Source of the DNA: Methylomonas sp.
Lineage (GTDB): Bacteria; Pseudomonadota; Gammaproteobacteria; Methylococcales; Methylomonadaceae
DNA length: 14,635 nt
Direction: 5' to 3'
Assembly: GCA_026990815.1 (NCBI GenBank)
Contig: JALXCS010000257.1
Location: 1 to 14,635, forward strand
Positions 6,573 through 13,211 of this stretch are shown here, in pieces. How positions within the stretch are numbered: the first letter of the stretch is position 1; each line of letters opens with the position of its first letter. Under the pieces are notes generated by a model. That model did no database searches. It saw only the letters and a list, made by a program, of their open reading frames with translations, and was not told the origin of the DNA. Both the position numbers and the translations under genes were made by a program.

Positions 6573-7874
6573 ATGGGCTCGATAACAAAACTACAGGTTC
6601 AACAAAAAGCTTCATTATTATCCCGCTTGGGACCAGGTCTCTTATATGCGGGCGCAGCAGTGGGAGTTTCTCATTTGGTGCAGTCAACTCGTGCTGGTGG
6701 CATGTTCGGTTTTTATTTGATCCCAGCCATTATTATTATTCATTTAATAAAATACCCGTTTTTTGAATTTGGGCCGCGTTATACGGCTGCGACCGGCAGG
6801 AATATTCTGCATGGCTACAACAAGCTGGGCAATTGGGCGTTATGGACGTATTTATTGATGACTCTGGGCTCAATGTTCATTATTCAATCTGCAGTGACGG
6901 TCGTAACAGCAGGTTTGGCGGTTTATATTTTTCATTTTCAGGGGATTGGAGGTCTCGGGCCGCAACAGGTTGCTGCTGTTATCAGTGCCGGCTTGCTTGC
7001 TGTCTGCTTTGTTTTGCTGGCCAGTGGCCGATATTCGTTGCTGGATAAGTTAATCAAGGTGATTATTTTGATTCTGACCCTGACTTCCATCGGGGCAGTG
7101 ATTATGCTGGGCATGGATAATCCGGGGTATTACAAAACAGCCGATATTCAATTTAATTTCAGTGATACGGCACATCTGATTTTTTTAGCGGCTTTTTTGG
7201 GTTGGATGCCCGCGCCAATGGATATTTCGGTGTGGCATTCCATATGGTCGGAAAGCAAAAATGAAAATATTGAGGAAACAGTGAGTGTCAAGGATGCTTT
7301 ACTGGATTTTCGCATTGGCTATATCGGGACAGCCTTTTTAGCAGTTTCTTTTTTGTTATTAGGCGCTTTGGTGATGTATGGCAGCGGAGAGGAATTTAAG
7401 TCGGGAGGTGCCGCCTTTGCCGGTCAGCTTTTGGATATGTATCAACAAGCCTTGGGGAAATGGGCTTATCCTATTGTTGCTGTAGCGGCATTAACAACCA
7501 TGTTCAGCACGACCTTGACTTGCCTGGATGCTTTCCCCAGGACGCAGACGGCGGTTATGGAATTGCTTTTCCCAAAGTATTTCAAGCACGAGAAAAGAAA
7601 AACTCAGTATATACTGTGGCTACTGTTTACTGTGAGCGGTACCTTGGTTATTTTGTTTTTCTTTTTAACTTCAATGCGGGAAATGGTTAAAATTGCCACC
7701 GTCCTGGCTTTTGTGGCAGCGCCAGTATTGGCTTGTTTGAACATGCTGGCGATGTACGGAAAAGATGTCCCTCAAGAATATAAACCGGGAAGAAAGATGC
7801 TGCTTTGGTGTTGGTTAGGTCTGGGGGCATTAACTTTTTGTTCGCTGAGTTATTTTTTTTTCAGTGCGGCTTAA
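6573..7874 (+). CDS. Nramp-related divalent-metal transporter family protein with non-canonical ligand motifs
   Basis: This 433-aa polytopic protein (about 11 membrane segments) aligns with the Nramp/MntH fold. Residues 20-47 match Nramp TM1 without gaps (GPGLLYAG, then QSTRAGGMFGF), but the DPGN metal motif is replaced by GVSH (31-34), so the usual Asp and Asn ligands are missing. In the region of TM6 the family's MPH motif is replaced by MPAPMD (212-217), followed by ISVWHS, which resembles the Nramp ...LHS. Canonical Mn2+/Fe2+ coordination is therefore unlikely in its usual form; the protein belongs to a divergent Nramp-related branch and may move Mg2+, another metal or something else. It follows the amino-acid symporter by 24 nt with only a weak Shine-Dalgarno, so the two are probably one operon closed by the terminator at 7876-7913. 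Confidence 0.8.
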   Translation: MGSITKLQVQQKASLLSRLGPGLLYAGAAVGVSHLVQSTRAGGMFGFYLIPAIIIIHLIKYPFFEFGPRYTAATGRNILHGYNKLGNWALWTYLLMTLGSMFIIQSAVTVVTAGLAVYIFHFQGIGGLGPQQVAAVISAGLLAVCFVLLASGRYSLLDKLIKVIILILTLTSIGAVIMLGMDNPGYYKTADIQFNFSDTAHLIFLAAFLGWMPAPMDISVWHSIWSESKNENIEETVSVKDALLDFRIGYIGTAFLAVSFLLLGALVMYGSGEEFKSGGAAFAGQLLDMYQQALGKWAYPIVAVAALTTMFSTTLTCLDAFPRTQTAVMELLFPKYFKHEKRKTQYILWLLFTVSGTLVILFFFLTSMREMVKIATVLAFVAAPVLACLNMLAMYGKDVPQEYKPGRKMLLWCWLGLGALTFCSLSYFFFSAA

Positions 7875-7875
7875 C

Positions 7876-7913
7876 GAACAGGAAGTTTTTCCGATTGTTC
7901 TGTTTATTTTTTT
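7876..7913 (+). terminator. rho-independent terminator after the Nramp-related gene
   Basis: GAACA (7876-7880) pairs with TGTTC (7896-7900), and the adjacent GGAA pairs with TTCC inside the hairpin with a small bulge. The stem is followed directly by TGTTTATTTTTTT. It begins just after the TAA of the Nramp-related gene and separates it from the bat operon promoter. Confidence 0.7.
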
Positions 7914-7915
7914 CT

Positions 7916-7943
7916 GGAACTTTATAGTAATATACCCGTCTGA
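7916..7943 (+). promoter_or_regulatory. sigma-E (RpoE)-type promoter for the moxR-bat operon
   Basis: GGAACTT at 7916-7922, a 16-nt spacer, and TCTGA at 7939-7943 match the established RpoE promoter pattern; E. coli rpoH P3 has the same GAACTT-N16-TCTGA arrangement. The predicted start is near 7950, about 34 nt before the moxR ATG. An overlapping TATAGT (7923-7928) lacks a suitable -35, so a sigma-70 promoter is less supported. This implies control by envelope stress. Confidence 0.6.
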
Positions 7944-7983
7944 CACGCACATTAGAAAACGGAAAAAAGGATTGATTTAATAA

Positions 7984-8976
7984 ATGGCTGAAACAAATCT
8001 TGAGGCTGGCAGTTGCCAGCAGGCTTTAACTGCGCTCAAAAATTATATTACTACCCAGATTATTGGTCAGGAGACTTTGGTTGAAAGAATGTTGATTGCC
8101 TTGTTGGCGGATGGTCATATTCTGGTGGAAGGCGCGCCAGGACTGGCTAAAACCAGAGCAATCAATGTTTTGAGTAAGGGGATTGAAGGGGATTTTCACC
8201 GGGTTCAGTTTACACCGGATTTATTGCCGGCAGATTTAACCGGCACTGAAATTTTTCGTCCGCAACAAGGCACATTTGAGTTTCAGCGTGGCCCGTTATT
8301 TCATAATTTGATTCTGGCGGATGAAATTAATCGTTCACCGGCTAAAGTGCAGGCGGCATTGTTGGAAGCGATGGCGGAAAGGCAAATAACAGTCGGTGGC
8401 GCGACTTATCCACTTCCAGCATTGTTTTTGGTCATGGCGACCCAAAATCCAATCGAGCAGGAAGGAACATATCCGTTACCGGAAGCGCAATTAGACCGTT
8501 TCTTATTGCATGTAAAAATTGATTATCCGCAGCCGCATCATGAACAAAAAATCCTGCAACTTGCAAGGGCTGAGGCTCGTAATGAAACTACGGGCGGTCA
8601 GGCATCCATTAATGCGGTGAGTCAGCAAACCTTGTTCACAGCAAGAAAGGAAGTTCTTGATATGTATATGGATGAAGGATTGGAAGAATATTTATTGCAA
8701 ATTGTTTTAGCAACTCGAGATCCGGGAGCTTATGGCAGCGATTTGGCCGGTTGGTCTCAATATGGCGCCAGTCCCAGAGCCAGCATAGCACTGGATCGTT
8801 GTTCCAGAGCCAAAGCCTGGTTGAGTGGACGGGATTTTGTTGCTCCTGAAGATATTCAGGATATGGCTTTTGATATTTTGCGGCACCGGATTATTTTGTC
8901 GTACGAGGCTGAGGCTGAAGGTGTGACGCCGGATCACTTTATTCGTGAATTGATTTCCAGAATTGCTGTTCCTTAA
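7984..8976 (+). CDS. moxR: MoxR-family AAA+ ATPase
   Basis: This 330-aa protein is a complete MoxR AAA+ ATPase (AAA_3 plus the C-terminal lid domain). Walker A is GAPGLAKT (50-57), Walker B is ILADEINR (110-117), followed by S-P-A-K-V-Q-A-A-L-L-E-A-M and the ATQNP sensor 1 region, then EGTYPLPEAQLDRF, all typical of the family. MoxR proteins are chaperone-like ATPases that act with von Willebrand factor A (MIDAS) proteins; here five such partner-type genes follow in the same direction. It is cytoplasmic. The ATG at 7984 has AAGGA at 7967-7971, 12 nt away, rather long but the best available. It is the first gene of the operon behind the sigma-E-like promoter. Confidence 0.95.
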   Translation: MAETNLEAGSCQQALTALKNYITTQIIGQETLVERMLIALLADGHILVEGAPGLAKTRAINVLSKGIEGDFHRVQFTPDLLPADLTGTEIFRPQQGTFEFQRGPLFHNLILADEINRSPAKVQAALLEAMAERQITVGGATYPLPALFLVMATQNPIEQEGTYPLPEAQLDRFLLHVKIDYPQPHHEQKILQLARAEARNETTGGQASINAVSQQTLFTARKEVLDMYMDEGLEEYLLQIVLATRDPGAYGSDLAGWSQYGASPRASIALDRCSRAKAWLSGRDFVAPEDIQDMAFDILRHRIILSYEAEAEGVTPDHFIRELISRIAVP

Positions 8977-9012
8977 CTACTTGATTATGTTTGACTTCAG
9001 GGAGTTAAGCTA

Positions 9013-9924
9013 ATGGATTCCCTACAAATAAAAGAAACCCAAGATAAGGCTTTGGAAGACAGGGTGGAAATTACTCTGAAAACTTTGTTGCGTCTTGCAA
9101 GACCTGCGGCAAATCTTAGCCTGCATCGATCTCGCATAAAAGCGCAACAAAGTGGCGGCTATGTTTCCCGTTTTAAAGGTCGTGGTATGGAGTTTGATGA
9201 AACCCGGCTTTATCAGCCAGGCGACGATGTTCGAAGTATTGACTGGCGAGTAACAGCAAGAACTGGTAAACCGCACACCAAGTTGTATCGTGAGGAACGT
9301 GAAAGGCCGGTTTTCATTTCGGTTGATTATCGAAATGCCATGAAATTCGCTACTCGCGGGGTATTCAAATTTGTTCAGGCAGCAAAACTGGCTGGTTTGT
9401 TAGCCTGGATTGGACAAAATAACGGTGATCGGGTCGGGGGGCAGATTTTTTCTGATCTGAGTTGTATTGAATTGAAGCCACAAAATGGTAAACATGCTGT
9501 TTTACGGTTTTTCAATGCCTTGGTTCATTTCCAGAAACAAGGAAAGCAGGAATTTACCCTGGAACATATTTTATCCCGAATGACCCAACATGCCAGGCCA
9601 GGCAGTCTGGTCTATATTATCAGTGATTTTCGAGGGCTAAATTTTAAATGCAGAAATCATTTAACCCGCTTGTCCAGACATTGTGATGTTATTTTGATTA
9701 TGGTTTATGATCCGCTTGAAGTTCATTTGCCGGAAAATGGAAATTACCGTTTTACCAATGGTCAAAAAGACCTATTGATTGATACAGGTGATACTCAGCG
9801 GGTTTCCCAGTACCAGCATAAATTCATTCAACGGAAATTGGATCTGCAAAACCTGTCGAGAAAGTTGAATCTTGAATTTATTTTATGCAGTACTACGGAT
9901 GATCCGGTGAAAATTTTACGGTAA
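9013..9924 (+). CDS. DUF58 domain protein
   Basis: This 303-aa protein is a short-form DUF58 protein without membrane segments. The family signature RLYQPGDDVRSIDWRVTART (about 65-84) is followed by the KLYREERERP block, then SVDYR at the position of a VWA-like metal site and LVYIISDFRG further on. DUF58 proteins are regularly encoded next to MoxR ATPases and Bat VWA proteins; a scaffold or client role in the MoxR complex is inferred, the biochemical activity is unknown. An AGGGAG at 8999-9004 lies 8 nt before the ATG, a good ribosome-binding site, and only 36 nt separate it from moxR. The next gene begins 3 nt after its stop. Confidence 0.92.
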   Translation: MDSLQIKETQDKALEDRVEITLKTLLRLARPAANLSLHRSRIKAQQSGGYVSRFKGRGMEFDETRLYQPGDDVRSIDWRVTARTGKPHTKLYREERERPVFISVDYRNAMKFATRGVFKFVQAAKLAGLLAWIGQNNGDRVGGQIFSDLSCIELKPQNGKHAVLRFFNALVHFQKQGKQEFTLEHILSRMTQHARPGSLVYIISDFRGLNFKCRNHLTRLSRHCDVILIMVYDPLEVHLPENGNYRFTNGQKDLLIDTGDTQRVSQYQHKFIQRKLDLQNLSRKLNLEFILCSTTDDPVKILR

Positions 9925-9926
9925 AA

Positions 9927-10403
9927 ATGGAACCCAGTAATCTGCCTTTAAAAGATATTCATTTACCTGAGCCTGTTGGTTGGTGGCCGCCAGCAATTGG
10001 CTGGTGGATTTTGTTGGTATTGATTGTAATGATGGTGTTTTTGTCTTACTGGTTTTATAAAAAATTGACCCATCGGACTATCATTAAAACCGCCATGAAA
10101 ATTTTGCAAGATATCAAGCAGGATACAACATTGAGTGAGGAGCAAAAACTGACTAGGCTTTCCGCATTGATCAGGAGGGTTGCAATCAGCGTATTTCCCA
10201 GAAAGGATGTAGCGGGATTAACAGGTAAACGATGGCTGGAATTTTTGGATGAGACAATAGGTGAACCTCGATTTTCTGATACGGGGAAAGTATTAATCGA
10301 TGACAGATACCGGAAGAATAAGTCTCAAGTTGATATTGCGGCGCTTATTGCACTTTGTGAAGATTGGCTTAAAGTTTTAAAAAACGCAAATGATTCATTT
10401 TGA
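9927..10403 (+). CDS. DUF4381 membrane protein of the bat operon
   Basis: This 158-aa protein has the typical DUF4381 opening, DIHLPEPVGWWPPAIGWW, immediately followed by one transmembrane helix (about residues 25-44, LLVLIVMMVFLSYWFY). A mostly helical, charged domain of about 110 residues follows, containing LSALIRRVAISVFPR and GLTGKRWLEFLD. The positively charged KKLTHR directly after the helix suggests the C-terminal domain is cytoplasmic. The family occurs almost only in MoxR/Bat clusters, and its molecular role is unknown. It starts 2 nt after the DUF58 stop and its end overlaps the next gene by 14 nt, so translation of the three is coupled. Confidence 0.88.
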   Translation: MEPSNLPLKDIHLPEPVGWWPPAIGWWILLVLIVMMVFLSYWFYKKLTHRTIIKTAMKILQDIKQDTTLSEEQKLTRLSALIRRVAISVFPRKDVAGLTGKRWLEFLDETIGEPRFSDTGKVLIDDRYRKNKSQVDIAALIALCEDWLKVLKNANDSF

Positions 10404-11373
10404 ATGGCCTTGGCTGCTACTTTGTTTGCCTTTACCTTTATTTATTCGATGGCTTTTACCGCCAGTCCACCCTATTGAACAAGCGGCGTTAAAAGTCCCA
10501 TTCCTGGAAGATTTTGGGGAACTTCAAAGTCGTCAATTCATTATTAAGCGAAAAAGATGGCCTGTCTGGCTGGCTGCTATTGCCTGGTTTTTACTGATTA
10601 TTGCCAGTATTCGGCCGCAATGGTTGGGGGAGCCGATTGAACAGGCCGTCAGTGGTAGGGATTTGATGTTGGCGGTTGATTTATCCGGCAGTATGGAAGA
10701 GCAGGATTTTGTCATCAACGGAGAGCAGGTTGATCGTTTGACAGCAACCAAAGCAGTCGCCGGTGAATTTATCAGGCGCCGGGTTGGTGATCGGATTGGG
10801 TTGATTTTGTTCGGTAGTAAAGCTTATTTGCAAACACCATTAACGTTTGACCGTAAAACTGTATTGACCTTACTTGATGAGTCCGCCATTGGTTTGGCTG
10901 GCAAGAACACGGCTATTGGCGATGCCATTGGTTTGGCGGTAAAGAGATTACGAAAACAATCGGCAAATAGCAGGGTCCTTATTTTACTCACTGATGGCGC
11001 AAATACTGCTGGCGAAATTTCGCCATTGAAAGCAGCGGAGCTGGCTACAAAGGAAAGGTTAAAAATTTATACCATTGGTGTGGGTGCGGATGAAATGTTG
11101 GTGCGCAGTATGTTCGGTGTTAGAAAAGTAAATCCATCAAGAGATCTTGACGAAAAAACCTTGAAAGCCATTGCTGAAAAAACCGGTGGACGGTATTTTC
11201 GTGCCAGAAATACCGAAGAATTGGAGGGGATTTATAAAATTCTTGATCAGTTGGAACCTGTTGAAAAGGATCAACAGTTTTTTCGGCCCAGAACTGAGCT
11301 TTTTCACTGGCCATTGGCTGTTGCATTAATTTTGGCAGCAATAATCAGTCTATCTTATTTGAGGTGGGTATGA
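10390..11373 (+). CDS. batA: VWA (MIDAS) membrane protein, BatA-type
   Basis: This 327-aa protein has two N-terminal membrane segments (about 6-23 and 57-75), a von Willebrand factor A domain (about 90-275), and a C-terminal membrane segment (about 308-326), the architecture of BatA. The metal-ion-dependent adhesion site is intact: DLSGS (D97, S99, S101), a Thr in QTPLT (149-152), and TDG (D202). The basic KRKRW stretch before the second segment suggests the loop is cytoplasmic and the VWA domain periplasmic, by the positive-inside rule. It likely forms a membrane complex with the next VWA protein under MoxR control; Bat proteins were named for aerotolerance in Bacteroides, and the role in this host is inferred. 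It overlaps DUF4381 by 14 nt and the following gene by ATGA. Confidence 0.9.
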   Translation: MIHFEWPWLLLCLPLPLFIRWLLPPVHPIEQAALKVPFLEDFGELQSRQFIIKRKRWPVWLAAIAWFLLIIASIRPQWLGEPIEQAVSGRDLMLAVDLSGSMEEQDFVINGEQVDRLTATKAVAGEFIRRRVGDRIGLILFGSKAYLQTPLTFDRKTVLTLLDESAIGLAGKNTAIGDAIGLAVKRLRKQSANSRVLILLTDGANTAGEISPLKAAELATKERLKIYTIGVGADEMLVRSMFGVRKVNPSRDLDEKTLKAIAEKTGGRYFRARNTEELEGIYKILDQLEPVEKDQQFFRPRTELFHWPLAVALILAAIISLSYLRWV

Positions 11374-13211
11374 ATATCAGTGATTTCCATTTTATTCGCC
11401 CTTTTTGGCTGTTGGCTTTGATTCCTTATGCGGTTTTAATATTGATAGGCTGGAAAAATAAGCTAATGCAGGGTAATTGGAGTCAAGTCTGTGATGAGGA
11501 GTTGCTTCCTTATATTTTGCAGGAAAAGGCGCTTGAACAAAACCGTTGGCCGCTGTTAAGTTCTGCTTTAGCTGCTTTTCTTACCATTATTGCGTTGGCT
11601 GGGCCAAGTTGGGAGCGATTGCCTTCGCCGGTTTTCCGAAATGCTGCGGGCCTGGTGATTGCTTTAGATTTATCTAGGTCCATGGATGCTTCAGATATCG
11701 CTCCTAGCCGATTGATCCGTGCCCGCTATAAAATTGCGGATATTTTAAAGCGCCGCAAAGACGGCCAAACTGCGCTGATTGTTTATGCGGGTGATGTTTT
11801 TACGGTAACACCATTAACTGAGGATACAGAAACCATCAGCAGCCAATTATCAGCATTGACAACTGAAATTATGCCTGTTCAAGGCAGCAATACAGCACTA
11901 GCTATAGAAAAAGCAGTGGAATTGTTTAAACAGGCCGGATTAACCAGTGGTGGGATTTTGTTGGTTACTGATGGCGTGGTTTTGGAAGACGCGTTACCTG
12001 TTGTTCGTTCTTTGAAGCAATATAAATTATCAATTTTGGGGGTTGGCACCGAACAAGGCGCACCGATTAAAACTCCTGATGGAGGATTTTTAAAGGACGT
12101 TGTTGGCAATATGGTGATTTCTAAAATGAAACTGCAGCAATTACAAGAGCTGGCAGAAGCAGGGGGGGGAGTTTTTCGACCTATAACTCCTGATGATAGC
12201 GATATCGAAGCTTTGTTAGCAGTTTTTGATACGCAGGTCGAACAGCAGGCTGAAACCAACAATTTGTTTTTGGATTTATGGCTGGATAGAGGGCCATGGT
12301 TGGTTTTGCTGGTGGTGCCGCTAGCAGCTTTAAATTTCAGGCGTGGAATTTTGTCTTTGGCTTTGGTCGTTTTGTTGCAAGTTCCTGAAACGGGTTATGC
12401 ATTCGAATGGCAGGATTTTTGGCAAACCAGTGATCAACGTGCGCAGCATCAATTTAATCAGCAGCGTTATAAACAGGCAGCAGAGCAGTTCAGGAGCCCA
12501 GAGTGGAAAGCTTCAGCTTTTTACAAGGCAGGTGAATATGAGAAATCTTTAGAAACATTGCAAAATATCCAAACCAGTGATGCTTATTACAATAAAGCAA
12601 ATGCCCTGGCGAAAATGGGAAAATTACAGGAAGCTTTGAAAGCTTATCAGCAGGCTTTGAAGATTAATCCAAGGCACGAAGATGCTTTGTACAATAAAAA
12701 GCTGGTTGAAAAACAGCTGGAAAAGCAAAAGCAACAGAATCAACAACAGCAAAATAAGCAATCTTCCCAGCAGGATAAGCAACAGCAGCAAGACAAAGAA
12801 CGGCAAAATCAGCGCCAGCAGGATCAAGAAAAAAAGCAGCAGGCTAACATGCAGGATCAGGCTAACCAAACTGAGCAACATCAAAGCCAGGAGGAGCGGC
12901 AACAGCAAAATAGTATTCAACCAGAAAAGCAAAAAGTTCAACCCCAAAATCAGCAAAAAAAGCAGAATCCTCCCGAAACTGAAAAATCAGCACAGCAAGC
13001 TAAAGCCCAGCAGCAAAAACAGCAAAACAAGATCGATGAAAATAATACCCGGGTGCCTGTTAATCAGGAAAAGCCTCAGAATGAACAGCAACAGGCTGAC
13101 GAGCAATGGCTGCAACGGATACCTGATGACCCTTCAGGTTTGTTAAGAAGAAAATTTTTATATCAATATGGTAGACGAAAAAATAGATCACAAAATTCAG
13201 AGGCCTGGTAA
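11370..13211 (+). CDS. batB: VWA-TPR fusion protein (BatB-BatC type) with Gln-rich tail
   Basis: This 613-aa protein joins BatB and BatC functions. Its first half has two N-terminal membrane segments, a VWA domain with a complete MIDAS (DLSRS: D100, S102, S104; TDG: D201), then a membrane segment near 305-322. A second hydrophobic stretch ending in VPETGYA (about 325-345) resembles a former BatC signal peptide. A TPR region follows (clearest at about 404-440: ANALAKMGKLQEALKAYQQAL). Residues of about 447-580 are extremely Gln-rich (about 50 Gln in 130) with Lys, Asn and Glu. The tail ends in QWLQRIPDDPSGLLRRKF, which I recall from other gammaproteobacterial VWA-TPR proteins. The ATG at 11370 overlaps the batA stop as ATGA and has GAGG at 11361-11364; a GTG at 11364 would add two residues and is less likely. 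Confidence 0.9.
   Translation: MNISDFHFIRPFWLLALIPYAVLILIGWKNKLMQGNWSQVCDEELLPYILQEKALEQNRWPLLSSALAAFLTIIALAGPSWERLPSPVFRNAAGLVIALDLSRSMDASDIAPSRLIRARYKIADILKRRKDGQTALIVYAGDVFTVTPLTEDTETISSQLSALTTEIMPVQGSNTALAIEKAVELFKQAGLTSGGILLVTDGVVLEDALPVVRSLKQYKLSILGVGTEQGAPIKTPDGGFLKDVVGNMVISKMKLQQLQELAEAGGGVFRPITPDDSDIEALLAVFDTQVEQQAETNNLFLDLWLDRGPWLVLLVVPLAALNFRRGILSLALVVLLQVPETGYAFEWQDFWQTSDQRAQHQFNQQRYKQAAEQFRSPEWKASAFYKAGEYEKSLETLQNIQTSDAYYNKANALAKMGKLQEALKAYQQALKINPRHEDALYNKKLVEKQLEKQKQQNQQQQNKQSSQQDKQQQQDKERQNQRQQDQEKKQQANMQDQANQTEQHQSQEERQQQNSIQPEKQKVQPQNQQKKQNPPETEKSAQQAKAQQQKQQNKIDENNTRVPVNQEKPQNEQQQADEQWLQRIPDDPSGLLRRKFLYQYGRRKNRSQNSEAW

Noticed and set aside
11364..11369. GTG start for the VWA-TPR gene
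   Set aside because: It lies within the ribosome-binding purines GAGG; ATG 11370 forms an ATGA overlap with the previous stop, the usual coupling arrangement.
12624..12956. Leu-rich 110-codon open frame on the - strand opposite the Gln-rich region
   Set aside because: Its leucines arise because CAG/CAA glutamine codons read as CTG/TTG on the other strand; the + strand has a clear conserved protein.
12711..13130. Gln-codon repeats as a CRISPR or tandem-repeat array
   Set aside because: The CAG/CAA runs are irregular and in frame within a protein; no constant repeat unit or unique spacers exist.
12682..13146. 154-codon + strand frame rich in Lys, Ser and Asn
   Set aside because: It is the shifted frame of the same Gln/Lys-rich repeats within the VWA-TPR gene, with no independent ribosome-binding site.
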